Numbered from the stretch's first letter, positions 47,247 through 58,410 are shown. The stretch is 64,000 nt of DNA from Rhodobacterales bacterium LSUCC0031 (GCA_015689735.1 WVSP01000003.1:124001-188000); one strand, 5' to 3'. The notes: generated from the sequence alone by a model not told the origin. A program made the numbers and translations.

Positions 47247-48473
47247 TCAGCGCCGGGCTTGCACCCCCAGAATGAGCGCGCCAAGAACCAACATGCCACC
47301 GCCCCCGGCCAAGGCGAGCGCGGTGCCGATCCCAAGAACCTCGCCCAAGCCGCCAATCCCGAAGGCACCCAGCGCCACGGCCCCGAAACCGGCAACGACC
47401 CACAAGCTCATCACGCGGCCACGATATTCATCGGGCAGGTCGGTCTGGATCGCCGATTGCATCGACACCCCCACCCATGTGGCGCAGAAACCCGCCACGG
47501 CCGTAGCCAAGATCGCCAGATGCCAGACCGGCGACAGGCCCATAGCAATCACTGCCCCCTGCCCGATGGCTGCCGCCCACAAAACCACAGGCGGGATGCT
47601 GGCCCCCGATGCGCCGATCCCAGACGCCTTGAGCGCGGCCGAGGACACCGCACCCGCACCCGCCGCGGCCGTGAGCACCCCCAAACCTGCTGCCCCCCGC
47701 CCATAGGCCCCATCGGCCAGAACCGGCAACACCTCGAGCGCACCGCGCACGATTGTCGAAAAGATCACCGTGATAGCCAGCGCACGGCGCACGACGGGGG
47801 CTTGCACCGCGTACACCAGCCCTGCCCGCAGATCGGCAAACACCGATGCCCGCGGCCGTGGCGGCAAGGCGCGCGGACGCAGTCGCGGCAAAACCACCAA
47901 CATCGGCACATAGCACAAGACCGAGACCCACAGCGCCACACCCGCCCCCAGATGGGCAATCACCGATCCCGCGATCACCGGGGCGATCAGCCGGGCCAAG
48001 TTGAAGTTCAGCGCGGCCACGCTGACCACGTGGCGTACATCGGACACCGGCACAAGGCGCGGCCCCAGCGACATGCGCACCGGGTGGTGCGCCGCCGAGA
48101 TCACGCCGATGGCAAAGGCCGCCACGACCAGTGCCAAAGGCCCCGTAAAGGGCAAGCTGATCGCCAAAAGCGCCAAGACCAGCGCCATCAACGCATTGGT
48201 CGAAAATGAGGCGCGGCGGATATCGACACGGTCGGCCATGACCCCGAACAAGGGGCCAAGCACCAGCGCGGGCGCAAGGCTTAAGCCCGCGACAAGCCCC
48301 ACGAATGCCGCCGATCCCGTTCGTTCCCACGCCAGCCAGCCCAGCGTGACCCGCTGCACCCAGATCGCTTGGACTGCAAAGAAAATACCGATGAAAAACA
48401 AGCGGAACTGGGCATCGCGAAACGCCCCTCCGGCCAAGGCCGTGATGTCAAGGGGTAGCTTCCGCAACGTCAT
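47247..48473 (-). CDS. MFS transporter (MFS_3/EntS-like)
   Basis: The 408-residue inner-membrane protein has about 12 hydrophobic segments. The MFS loop motif reads GVMADRVDIRR between segments 2 and 3, and YRGRVMSLW occurs in the second half. The group includes enterobactin and multidrug exporters. The substrate is unknown. It starts away from the DUF1127 gene, so the 160-bp region 48474-48635 holds promoters for both. Confidence 0.88.
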   Translation of the reverse strand: MTLRKLPLDITALAGGAFRDAQFRLFFIGIFFAVQAIWVQRVTLGWLAWERTGSAAFVGLVAGLSLAPALVLGPLFGVMADRVDIRRASFSTNALMALVLALLAISLPFTGPLALVVAAFAIGVISAAHHPVRMSLGPRLVPVSDVRHVVSVAALNFNLARLIAPVIAGSVIAHLGAGVALWVSVLCYVPMLVVLPRLRPRALPPRPRASVFADLRAGLVYAVQAPVVRRALAITVIFSTIVRGALEVLPVLADGAYGRGAAGLGVLTAAAGAGAVSSAALKASGIGASGASIPPVVLWAAAIGQGAVIAMGLSPVWHLAILATAVAGFCATWVGVSMQSAIQTDLPDEYRGRVMSLWVVAGFGAVALGAFGIGGLGEVLGIGTALALAGGGGMLVLGALILGVQARR

Positions 48474-48518
48474 CTCCAGCTATGCATTTGCTGCAAAGCA
48501 GCATTGAAGCATCGATCA

Positions 48519-48546
48519 TTGTGCAATCGCAGCATGTGTCTATCTT
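48519..48546 (+). promoter_or_regulatory. Possible promoter of the DUF1127-sRNA unit
   Basis: TTGTGC, a 16-nt spacer and TATCTT resemble a housekeeping promoter. A CTTGAAA-like ATTGAAG at 48503-48509 could instead serve a heat-shock sigma factor. In Rhodobacter sphaeroides the matching unit is driven by RpoHI/RpoHII (from memory). I cannot choose between the two. Confidence 0.25.
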
Positions 48547-48635
48547 CAGGTGCAAGGCGCGGCTGAGACATCAAGGGCCGCGCAGGGCCAAAGAGCAATC
48601 CGGCGCAGGTCCAGATGAGAAAGAAAGTGACGAAG

Positions 48636-48866
48636 ATGGCATATGTAACGAGCAACCGCACGATCTCCCACGGTATCGGCCTTGGCACGCGCCTGACCGA
48701 AATCGGCAAGGACATCGTGGCCGCATGGCGCGCCCATCGCGTCTATCGTGAGACGCTCGCTGAATTGCAAGCGCTCTCGCCGCGCGAATTGGCCGATCTT
48801 GGCCTGAACGCTTCGATGCTGCGCAGCATCGCGCTCGAAGCGGCCTATGGCAAGCGCGGTCTGTAA
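48636..48866 (+). CDS. DUF1127 small protein (CcaF1-like)
   Basis: The 76-residue basic protein ends with the DUF1127 (YjiS-like) domain: VYRETLAELQALSPRELADLGLNASMLRSIALEAAYG, described here as residues about 36-72. The Arg-rich helix pair is typical of small RNA-binding DUF1127 proteins. ATG 48636 (MAYVTSNRT) has GAAAG about 12 nt and GAAG 1 nt upstream; ATG 48615 is longer. In Rhodobacter sphaeroides the protein before the CcsR sRNAs is DUF1127 CcaF1 (RSP_6037), reported to bind RNA. The same layout here suggests the same role. Confidence 0.88.
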   Translation: MAYVTSNRTISHGIGLGTRLTEIGKDIVAAWRAHRVYRETLAELQALSPRELADLGLNASMLRSIALEAAYGKRGL

Positions 48867-48880
48867 GGCGGCGTGCCGCC
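48867..48880 (+). repeat. Inverted repeat at the DUF1127 stop
   Basis: GGCGGC and GCCGCC pair around GT, right behind the stop codon (loop in RNA probably CGTG). There is no T-run. It may mark the processing border between the mRNA and the sRNA array. Confidence 0.45.
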
Positions 48881-48904
48881 AAGGGGCGGCGTAAAGAATA
48901 GCTT

Positions 48905-48932
48905 GGCATCCCGCTCCTCCCTTGGGAATGCC
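48905..48932 (+). ncRNA. CcsR/cuckoo-like sRNA hairpin 1
   Basis: GGCATCCC pairs with GGGAATGCC (one bulged A). The loop carries CTCCTCCC at 48914-48921, complementary to a Shine-Dalgarno core. It is the first of five such hairpins behind the DUF1127 gene. Confidence 0.75.
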
Positions 48933-48938
48933 CTGCTT

Positions 48939-48974
48939 GCGGGTCCATCCTCCTCCTCCCTGGGATGGACCCGC
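48939..48974 (+). ncRNA. CcsR/cuckoo-like sRNA hairpin 2
   Basis: GCGGGTCCATCC and GGATGGACCCGC form a perfect 12-bp stem around the 12-nt loop TCCTCCTCCCTG. It is the strongest member of the array and shows that the loop motif, not the stem sequence, is kept. Confidence 0.8.
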
Positions 48975-49006
48975 CAAGACCCGGCTCGGTGACGGGCCAT
49001 GCTGAT

Positions 49007-49036
49007 CGGTTCCTCTCCTCCTCCCTTGGGGGACCG
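49007..49036 (+). ncRNA. CcsR/cuckoo-like sRNA hairpin 3
   Basis: CGGTTCCTC pairs with GGGGGACCG over 9 bp with two G-U pairs. The loop reads TCCTCCTCCCTT. Confidence 0.75.
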
Positions 49037-49044
49037 TGACGTCC

Positions 49045-49081
49045 GGCGGTGGGGCTACCTCCTCCCTTTGGCCCCGCCGCC
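49045..49081 (+). ncRNA. CcsR/cuckoo-like sRNA hairpin 4
   Basis: GGCGGTGGGGC pairs with GCCCCGCCGCC over 11 bp with one G-U pair. The 15-nt loop contains CCTCCTCCC. Confidence 0.78.
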
Positions 49082-49123
49082 GCCTTATTCCCGCCGTTGC
49101 GCGATATGCCTCGGCACAAAAAA

Positions 49124-49151
49124 TCGGCGCCACCTCCTCCCTTGGCGCTGA
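49124..49151 (+). ncRNA. CcsR/cuckoo-like sRNA hairpin 5
   Basis: TCGGCGCCA pairs with TGGCGCTGA over 9 bp with one G-U pair. The loop is CCTCCTCCCT. It is preceded by an A-rich stretch (CACAAAAAAT), a plausible processing site. Confidence 0.78.
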
Positions 49152-49156
49152 ACGTA

Positions 49157-49201
49157 GGCGGTGATCCGTGACCTCCCTCATGGATCGCCGCCTTTTCTTT
49201 T
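49157..49201 (+). terminator. Terminator of the DUF1127-sRNA unit
   Basis: GGCGGTGATCC pairs with GGATCGCCGCC over 11 bp with one G-U pair, followed by TTTTCTTTT. Its loop holds CCTCCC, so the terminator itself looks like a sixth, shortened member of the array. It ends transcription 53 bp before the LysE gene. Confidence 0.88.
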
Positions 49202-49254
49202 CGACCAATCCCCGTCATTGATGGCCGCGAAGTTGCCAAGCGGGCAGATACGCG

Positions 49255-49848
49255 ATGACGTCGGACCTCCTCCTTGCCCTGATCCTGTTCGCTTTTGCCT
49301 CGTCGATCACGCCGGGGCCGAACAACATCATGCTCTTGGCCTCGGGCGCGAATTTCGGGCTCAGGCGCACGGTGCCGCATATGTTGGGGATTTCGGGCGG
49401 ACATGCACTGATGGTGGCGCTCGTCGGTCTGGGGCTGATGCAACTTTTTGTGGTAATCCCGTGGCTGAAGCCCGCGCTGACCATCGCGAGCGCCGCTTAT
49501 CTGTTATGGCTGGCATGGAAAGTCGCCAATGCCGCGGCACCCGGTGCGCGCGATGCGACGGGCCAGCCGTTCAGCTTCGCGCAGGCGGCGGCGTTTCAAT
49601 GGGTGAACCCCAAGGCATGGTACATGGCGATCTACGCGCAGACGAATTTCGCACCCGACACAAGCGGTGCTTGGGGCGCGCTTGCCGTTGCCTTGGTCTT
49701 TGCGGCCATCAACCTGCCATCGGTAACGGTTTGGGCGGCCGCTGGCACACAGCTGCGCCGCTGGCTGGACGGGCCGGGGCGCTTGCGCGCCTTCAACATC
49801 GCGATGGCGCTGTTGCTGGTGGCGTCGCTTTACCCGATGCTGGCGCTT
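49255..49848 (+). CDS. LysE/RhtB-family amino-acid exporter
   Basis: The 198-residue membrane protein has about 5-6 hydrophobic segments and the family opening SSITPGPNNIMLLASG followed by GISGGHALMVALVGLG. FQWVNPKAWYMAI is the mid-protein family motif. The family exports lysine, threonine or homoserine-type compounds; the substrate is unknown. The stop codon follows at 49849-49851. It ends 3 bp before the converging helicase gene. Confidence 0.92.
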
Positions 49849-49854
49849 TAGGCG

Positions 49855-52305
<2,451 letters not shown>

Positions 52306-52389
52306 GGGTCGCAGGATAGGGGGAAATGGCGCGGCTTTAAAGATTTGTTCGCATAATGTTCCAATTTCTTTCGGATCGGCCGGGCAAAG

Positions 52390-52415
52390 GCGTATTTGGG
52401 GAAAGATGAAGGGGG
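52390..52415 (+). repeat. Short dispersed element, copy 3
   Basis: It begins GCGTATTT, continues GGGGAAAG and ends TGAAGGGGG, matching 18386-18411 at 22 of 26 positions by eye. It is in the gap before the alpha-hydroxy-acid dehydrogenase gene. Confidence 0.5.
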
Positions 52416-52481
52416 TACGGCCGCGCGACCCATCCTTGGAGGGGCTGGACAATCGCCGCGCGGCGGGATTGTTTCCACGCC

Positions 52482-53627
52482 ATGGATTTGCATGCGACAT
52501 ACCCCGCCCTGTCCGATCTGAAGGCCCGCGCCCGCAGGCGCATCCCGCATTTCGTGTGGGAATATCTCGACAGCGCGACGGGCAGCGAAAGCGTGACACG
52601 GCGCAACCGCGCGGCTCTGGACGCGGTGCTGTTTCACCCCGCCGCCCTGCGGGGCGAGATCTTGCCCGATCTGTCCACCAGCTTTCTGGGCCGCGACTAT
52701 ACGGTGCCGTTCGGCATTGCGCCCTTGGGGATGTCAGGGCTGATCTGGCCCGATGCCGAGCGGATGCTGGCGCGGCACGCGGCAAAGGCCGGCATTCCCT
52801 ACGGCCTGTCCACGGTGGCTACCCGCACCCCCGAGGAGATGGCGGGCGTGATCGGCGATCATGGCTGGTTCCAGATGTATCCACCGCGCGACACCAAGAT
52901 CCGTGACGACATGCTGGCCCGCGCCAAGGGGGCGGGGTTTCACACGCTGGTCTTGACCGTTGATGTGCCTGCGGCCTCGCGCCGGGAACGGCAGACGCGC
53001 GGCGGGCTGGTGCAGCCCCCGCGCCTGACCCCGCGGCTTTTGGCACAGGTCGCGCGCTGCCCGGCTTGGGCGCTTGGTATTCAGGCGACCGGCATGCCGC
53101 GCATGCGCCTGATGGACAGCTATGCCGACCAGAAAAAGACCGGCCCGCTGCCCTCGACGGCGCATGTGGGCTATCTGCTGCGCGCGGCCCCTGATTGGAA
53201 GTATGTTCAGGCCCTCCGCGAGGCGTGGGATGGCCCCTTGATCCTTAAAGGCGTGATGGAGGCTGATGTCGCGACCCGCGCCGAGGCGATGGGTGTCGAT
53301 GCGATCTGGGTGTCAAACCATGCCGGTCGACAATTCGACGGCGCGCCTGCCAGCCTCGACGCGCTGCGCGATGTGCGGGGTGCGACCACCCTGCCCCTGA
53401 TCTTTGACAGCGGAATCGAAGGCGGCCTCGACATCCTGCGCGCTTTGGCCTTGGGGGCGCATTTCGTAATGATGGGGCGGGCATGGCATTATGCGCTCGG
53501 CGCGGTGGGGGCGGCGGGGCCTGCGCATTGGCATGATGTGCTGGTCAAGGACATGGTCAGCAATATGGCCCAGATCGGCGTGACGCATTTTGCCGACCTG
53601 CCGGGGCGGTTGGCCACACCGGGCTAA
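52482..53627 (+). CDS. lldD: FMN-dependent alpha-hydroxy-acid dehydrogenase (L-lactate dehydrogenase-like)
   Basis: The 381-residue TIM-barrel protein would oxidise an L-2-hydroxy acid such as L-lactate with FMN. PFGIAPLGMSGLIWP, the FQMYPPRD strand, LILKGVMEADVA (FMN lysine) and SNHAGRQFDGAPA (active-site histidine and arginine) are seen. FDSGIEGGLDILRALALGA binds the FMN phosphate. The usual SNHGGRQLD reads SNHAGRQFD, a small change. L-lactate is the best guess. It is followed on the same strand by pyruvate carboxylase, which fits growth on lactate. Confidence 0.85.
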   Translation: MDLHATYPALSDLKARARRRIPHFVWEYLDSATGSESVTRRNRAALDAVLFHPAALRGEILPDLSTSFLGRDYTVPFGIAPLGMSGLIWPDAERMLARHAAKAGIPYGLSTVATRTPEEMAGVIGDHGWFQMYPPRDTKIRDDMLARAKGAGFHTLVLTVDVPAASRRERQTRGGLVQPPRLTPRLLAQVARCPAWALGIQATGMPRMRLMDSYADQKKTGPLPSTAHVGYLLRAAPDWKYVQALREAWDGPLILKGVMEADVATRAEAMGVDAIWVSNHAGRQFDGAPASLDALRDVRGATTLPLIFDSGIEGGLDILRALALGAHFVMMGRAWHYALGAVGAAGPAHWHDVLVKDMVSNMAQIGVTHFADLPGRLATPG

Positions 53628-53651
53628 CACCCACACAGCGCCCGCAAAAGG

Positions 53652-53776
53652 CGAAATTTGCATGGCGAAACACGCTGTGCGGGTAACTTCACGCCAAAAA
53701 TTGCTGCGTCGCAGCACTGTGTTCGGCAATGATTTCATTTGCAAGAAAAGAAATTTCGCGCCGCAAACCGTTTGCG
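53652..53776. promoter_or_regulatory. Dyad-rich control region of pyc
   Basis: The region holds an imperfect dyad TTTGC-ATG-GCGAAA (53657-53670), a perfect dyad TGCTGCG-T-CGCAGCA (53702-53716), TTTGCAAG (53738-53745) and a perfect dyad CGCAAAC-C-GTTTGCG (53762-53776). TTTGC half-sites are the type used by short-chain acyl-CoA regulators such as PccR in Rhodobacter (from memory). Confidence 0.45.
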
Positions 53777-53831
53777 TCACCCAAATTTCCTGCATAGAAA
53801 TTCTGCAACTGCGAAGGAAAGGTGCCACATC

Positions 53832-56800
53832 ATGTCTGATTTCAAGAAAATCCTCATTGCCAATCGCGGCGAGATCGCCATCCGCGTCATGCGGGCGGCC
53901 AATGAATTAGGCAAACGCACCGTCGCCATCTATGCCGAGGAGGACAAGCTGTCGCTGCACCGCTTCAAGGCGGACGAGGCCTACAAGATCGGCGAAGGTC
54001 TTGGCCCCGTGGCGGCCTATCTCTCGATCGAAGAGATCATCCGCGTGGCCAAGCTGTCGGGGGCGGACGCGATCCATCCGGGCTATGGGCTCTTGTCGGA
54101 AAACCCCGAATTCGTCGATGCCTGCGCGGCCAATGGGATCACCTTCATCGGCCCCAAGTCCGAGACGATGCGCGCGCTTGGCGACAAGGCGAGCGCGCGG
54201 CGCGTGGCGATGGCCGCAGGTGTGCCTGTCATCCCCGCGACCGAGGTCTTGGGCGATGACATGGACGCGATCCGTGCAGAGGCCGCACAGATCGGCTATC
54301 CCCTGATGCTCAAGGCCAGCTGGGGCGGCGGCGGGCGCGGCATGCGGCCAATCAATAGCGAGGCAGAGCTTGCGGAGAAAGTGCGCGAGGGCCGCCGCGA
54401 GGCAGAGGCCGCCTTTGGCAATGGCGAGGGCTATCTCGAAAAGATGATCCTGCGCGCGCGCCATGTCGAGGTGCAGATCCTTGGCGATAGCATGGGCAAT
54501 ATCTATCACCTTTACGAGCGCGATTGCTCGGTGCAGCGGCGCAACCAAAAGGTCGTGGAACGCGCCCCGGCCCCCTATCTGTCGCAAGCCCAGCGCGAGG
54601 AAATCTGCCTGCTCGGCAAGAAGATCTGCGCGCATGTGAATTACGAATGCGCAGGTACAGTCGAATTCCTGATGGATATGGACACGGGGAAGTTCTACTT
54701 CATCGAGGTGAACCCACGTGTGCAGGTCGAACATACCGTCACCGAGCAGGTGACGGGCATCGACATCGTGCGGGCGCAAATCCTGATCGCCGAGGGCAAA
54801 TCGCTGGTCGAGGCCACGGGTGTGGCGAGCCAATATGACGTCAAGCTTGACGGCCACGCGATCCAGTGCCGCGTGACGACCGAGGATCCCACCAACAATT
54901 TCATCCCCGATTATGGCCGCATCACCGCCTATCGCGGCGCGACGGGCATGGGCATCCGCCTTGACGGCGGCACGGCCTATTCAGGGGCTGTGATCACGCG
55001 CTATTACGACAGCCTGCTTGAGAAAGTCACCGCTTGGGCGCCCACGCCCGAGGCCGCGATTGCGCGGATGGATCGCGCCTTGCGCGAGTTTCGCATCCGG
55101 GGCGTCAGCACGAATATCGACTTCGTGATCAACCTGCTCAAGCATCCGACATTCCTGAACTACCAATACACGACCAAGTTCATCGACACGACGCCCGAGC
55201 TGTTCGATTTCAAACCGCGCCGCGATCGGGCCACGCGTATCTTGACCTATATCGCCGACATCACCGTCAACGGTCACCCCGAGACCCAAGGCCGCCCACG
55301 GCCCCGCGCCGATGTGAAACCGCCCAAGCCCCCGGCCGCGCGCGGCGGTAGTTACGCCAATGGCACCCGCCAATTGCTCGACGAACAAGGGCCATTGGCG
55401 GTCGCCAATTGGATGAAGGACCAAAAGCGTCTTTTGATCACTGACACCACGATGCGCGACGGGCATCAGTCGCTTTTGGCAACCCGGATGCGCTCGATCG
55501 ACATGATCCGCGTGGCGCCTGCCTATGCCGCCAAGCTGCCCGAGCTGTTCTCGGTCGAGTGCTGGGGGGGCGCGACATTCGATGTCGCCTATCGCTTCTT
55601 GCAGGAATGCCCGTGGCAACGCCTGCGCGATATCCGCGCTTCCATGCCCAATATCATGACCCAGATGCTTTTGCGCGGTGCCAATGGCGTGGGCTACACG
55701 ATCTATCCCGACAATGTGGTGCAAGCCTTCGTGCAGCAGGCCGCGACAAGCGGTGTCGATATCTTCCGCGTCTTCGACAGCCTGAACTGGGTCGAGAATA
55801 TGCGCATCTCGATGGATGCGGTGCTCGACACCGGCAAGATCTGTGAAGGCACGATTTGCTACACCGGCAATATCCTCGATCCCGACCGGGCCAAGTATGA
55901 CCTGAAATACTACGTCAAGATGGCCAAGGAGCTTGAGGCCGCGGGCGCGCATGTGCTGGGGCTCAAGGATATGGCGGGGCTCTTGAAACCCGCCTCCGCC
56001 GCCGTGTTGATCCCGGCACTGAAAGATGCGGTCGATCTGCCGATCCATTTCCACACCCATGACACGGCGGGCGTGGCTTGCGGCACGATTTTGACGGCGG
56101 CAGCGGCGGGGGTTGATGCTGTCGATTGCGCGATGGATGCGCTGTCGGGCAACACATCCCAAGCGACGCTCGGCACTATCGTGGAGTCGCTGCAATTCAC
56201 CGACCGCGACACCGGGCTTGATATCCGCGCCATCCGTGAGATCAGCGACTATTGGGAAGCCGTGCGCGCCCATTACGCGGCCTTCGAGAGCGGCATGCAG
56301 GCCCCGGCATCGGAGGTTTATCTGCACGAAATGCCCGGTGGTCAGTTCACCAATCTCAAGGCGCAGGCGCGTTCCATGGGGTTGGAAGATCGCTGGCACG
56401 AGGTGGCTCAGATGTATGCCGATGTGAACCGCATGTTCGGCGATATCGTCAAGGTCACGCCCTCGTCCAAGGTAGTGGGCGACATGGCGCTGATGATGGT
56501 CTCCCAAGGGCTGACCCGTGCCGATGTCGAAGACCCGGCCAAGGATGTGGCCTTTCCCGATAGCGTGATCGACATGATGCGCGGCAATCTGGGCCAGCCC
56601 CCCGGCGGCTTTCCGCCCGGCATCTTGAAAAAGGTGCTTAAGGATGAACAGCCAATCCTCGACCGGCCCGGCCTGCATGTGGCGCCCATCGATCTGGAAA
56701 AGACCCGCGCCGAGGTGGCCGCCAAGCTCGACGAAGAGATCGATGGCGAAGACTTGATGGGCTATCTGATGTATCCCAAGGTGTTCAGCGACTACGCGAT

Positions 56801-57272
56801 GCGCCACAAGGATTATGGCCCGGTCCGCACGCTGCCCACGCGCACCTTTTTCTACGGCATGGAACCTGGCGAAGAGATCGAGGCCGAGATCGACCCCGGC
56901 GTGACGCTGAACATCCAGCTGCAAGCCGTGGGCGAGACCACCGCCGAAGGCGAGGTCAAGGTCTTTTTCGAGTTGAACGGCCAGCCCCGCACCATCCGCG
57001 TGCCGAACCGCAAGCTCGCCGCGACCGTGGTCAAGCGCCCCAAGGCCGAGATCGGCAACCCTGCCCATATCGGCGCGCCGATGCCCGGTGTCGTGGCATC
57101 GGTCGCGGTCAGTGCAGGCAGCAAGGTCAAGATGGGCGACCTGATGCTGACGATCGAGGCGATGAAGATGGAAACGGGCCTGCACGCCGAGCGCGACGCG
57201 GTGGTCAAGGCGGTGCATGTCGCCCCCGGTGGCCAGATCGACGCCAAGGACCTGCTGATCGAATTGACGTGA
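53832..57272 (+). CDS. pyc: Pyruvate carboxylase
   Basis: Pyc makes oxaloacetate from pyruvate, bicarbonate and ATP to refill the TCA cycle. The 1146-residue single-chain enzyme has a biotin carboxylase domain (about 1-455, with KILIANRGEIAIRVMRA and GGGGRGMRP), and a carboxyltransferase domain with DTTMRDGHQSLLATRMR and HTHDTAGV. A PC-type tetramerisation region follows, and the C-terminal biotin domain has EAMKMETG with Lys1112 biotinylated. ATG 53832 (MSDFKKILIANRG) has a GAAGGAAAGG ribosome site. The upstream 200 bp is unusually rich in dyads. Confidence 0.97.
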   Translation: MSDFKKILIANRGEIAIRVMRAANELGKRTVAIYAEEDKLSLHRFKADEAYKIGEGLGPVAAYLSIEEIIRVAKLSGADAIHPGYGLLSENPEFVDACAANGITFIGPKSETMRALGDKASARRVAMAAGVPVIPATEVLGDDMDAIRAEAAQIGYPLMLKASWGGGGRGMRPINSEAELAEKVREGRREAEAAFGNGEGYLEKMILRARHVEVQILGDSMGNIYHLYERDCSVQRRNQKVVERAPAPYLSQAQREEICLLGKKICAHVNYECAGTVEFLMDMDTGKFYFIEVNPRVQVEHTVTEQVTGIDIVRAQILIAEGKSLVEATGVASQYDVKLDGHAIQCRVTTEDPTNNFIPDYGRITAYRGATGMGIRLDGGTAYSGAVITRYYDSLLEKVTAWAPTPEAAIARMDRALREFRIRGVSTNIDFVINLLKHPTFLNYQYTTKFIDTTPELFDFKPRRDRATRILTYIADITVNGHPETQGRPRPRADVKPPKPPAARGGSYANGTRQLLDEQGPLAVANWMKDQKRLLITDTTMRDGHQSLLATRMRSIDMIRVAPAYAAKLPELFSVECWGGATFDVAYRFLQECPWQRLRDIRASMPNIMTQMLLRGANGVGYTIYPDNVVQAFVQQAATSGVDIFRVFDSLNWVENMRISMDAVLDTGKICEGTICYTGNILDPDRAKYDLKYYVKMAKELEAAGAHVLGLKDMAGLLKPASAAVLIPALKDAVDLPIHFHTHDTAGVACGTILTAAAAGVDAVDCAMDALSGNTSQATLGTIVESLQFTDRDTGLDIRAIREISDYWEAVRAHYAAFESGMQAPASEVYLHEMPGGQFTNLKAQARSMGLEDRWHEVAQMYADVNRMFGDIVKVTPSSKVVGDMALMMVSQGLTRADVEDPAKDVAFPDSVIDMMRGNLGQPPGGFPPGILKKVLKDEQPILDRPGLHVAPIDLEKTRAEVAAKLDEEIDGEDLMGYLMYPKVFSDYAMRHKDYGPVRTLPTRTFFYGMEPGEEIEAEIDPGVTLNIQLQAVGETTAEGEVKVFFELNGQPRTIRVPNRKLAATVVKRPKAEIGNPAHIGAPMPGVVASVAVSAGSKVKMGDLMLTIEAMKMETGLHAERDAVVKAVHVAPGGQIDAKDLLIELT

Positions 57273-57382
57273 TGCATCAAGGACATACCCATGGGCAGGG
57301 CATGTTGCCGCCACGTCACATTGACTCAACCTGACAAGCGCGCCACCGTGTGCTTGGTGATCGTAAGCGGTGAGGTAAGTCG

Positions 57383-58144
57383 ATGTTACGGATCGGATTG
57401 GTCTGCGCCCTGTTTCTGGTGCTTGGCGGATGTGTCGCGAATATGCAGATTGGCACGGCGCTTACGTCGCGCGGTGTGATCGATCAGGCCAATTTGCAAT
57501 TGGGCCAAGTCCTGCTTTGGAACCGGGTTGAAGGCACGACACGTCCCATCGGGCGTATCGACCCAGAGCGCTTTGGCAGGTCAAGTCCCGCTCTGCGTGA
57601 GCAGGAAACGGCGGCCTTCACCGGAAGTGCGAAGCTGATCGGTGGCGTTGACCTGCCCGACAGGCTACGCGGAGAGCTGGAAAGCGAAGTGGCAAACCGC
57701 TCGCAAATCGCGCTGCGCAACATCCGCTTCACCAGCTTGCACGGTCCGAGCAACGCGTTTTACGAAACGGTGCGCGGGGATGACGGGTTTTGGTATGCCG
57801 AACTTGATCTTGACCGCAACGGCCCCTTGCGGCTGCCCGATGGTGTTTTCCTTGTGATTGTCACCGAGGTGACGCGCGGGGAATCGCTCCGCGTTACCGT
57901 GGATCGCCAACTTGATGCTGGTGGCACCTTCACCTCAAGTATCGTGACGGCACGGGGACCTGTCCGTTTCCGTGTTTCGGACGCAAGATCGCTTGAGATC
58001 GCATCGTCAGATGGCAATACGAACCTTTTTGCCCAATTTCAGATCTACGCCACCACGCGCGGCGAGAACGGCATACGGCTCTTGCGGGTCGATGACCGTA
58101 TGGCGCGGGCGGAATTGGCAGCGGCTATCGCAAGCGGGCGCTAG
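57383..58144 (+). CDS. Lipoprotein of unknown function
   Basis: The 253-residue protein has a lipoprotein signal, MLRIGLVCALFLVLGGC, with lipobox LGGC and lipidated Cys17. The mature part is beta-rich with no motif I recognise; RGPVRFRVSDARSLEIAS and TRGENGIRLLRVDDRMARAE are notable stretches. GAGGT lies 6 nt upstream of the ATG. It stands alone between pyc and the tRNA gene. Confidence 0.75.
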   Translation: MLRIGLVCALFLVLGGCVANMQIGTALTSRGVIDQANLQLGQVLLWNRVEGTTRPIGRIDPERFGRSSPALREQETAAFTGSAKLIGGVDLPDRLRGELESEVANRSQIALRNIRFTSLHGPSNAFYETVRGDDGFWYAELDLDRNGPLRLPDGVFLVIVTEVTRGESLRVTVDRQLDAGGTFTSSIVTARGPVRFRVSDARSLEIASSDGNTNLFAQFQIYATTRGENGIRLLRVDDRMARAELAAAIASGR

Positions 58145-58257
58145 GGGTGTGATGGGACCAAACCCCCACACTTCGGGCCACGGCGCACCGCGTTTCGCCG
58201 CGCCGCACGCGCGCATCACGCTGGCAGAAAACCCGCGCATTGGCCGCAAATTCCCCC

Positions 58258-58286
58258 TTGCACCCCCGGCCAGTTGCCACTAATAC
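58258..58286 (+). promoter_or_regulatory. Promoter of tRNA-Gly
   Basis: TTGCAC, a 17-nt spacer and TAATAC make a strong housekeeping promoter, placed about 13 bp before the tRNA. Confidence 0.7.
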
Positions 58287-58299
58287 CCGCCTCCACAGA

Positions 58300-58374
58300 G
58301 CGGGTGTAGCTCAGGGGTAGAGCATTACCTTGCCAAGGTAAGGGTCGTGAGTTCGAATCTCATCACCCGCTCCA
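58300..58374 (+). tRNA. tRNA-Gly (anticodon GCC)
   Basis: A 75-nt tRNA with encoded CCA. The acceptor GCGGGTG pairs with CACCCGC. The D-arm is GCTCAGGGGTAGAGC. The anticodon stem TTACC/GGTAA holds the loop TTGCCAA, anticodon GCC. The T-arm has GTTCGAATC. The discriminator base is T. A promoter precedes it and a terminator follows. Confidence 0.97.
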
Positions 58375-58380
58375 ATCGCA

Positions 58381-58410
58381 AAAACCCGGGTCACAAGACC
58401 CGGGTTTTTT
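58381..58410 (+). terminator. Terminator of tRNA-Gly
   Basis: AACCCGGGTC and GACCCGGGTT pair perfectly around ACAA, followed by a run of six T (TTTTTT). It begins 6 nt past the tRNA. Confidence 0.95.

Noticed and set aside
48905-49151. Repeated CTCCTCCC taken as a CRISPR or tandem repeat
   Set aside because: Repeats are only 8-9 bp, spacing is uneven, and each sits in the loop of its own stem, which fits an sRNA array and not CRISPR.
54981-57329. 782-codon minus-strand frame opposite pyc
   Set aside because: It is His- and Arg-rich shadow translation of pyruvate carboxylase, with no domain.
58300-58374. tRNA-Gly as an integration site
   Set aside because: No integrase gene and no second copy of the tRNA 3' end were seen in the window.
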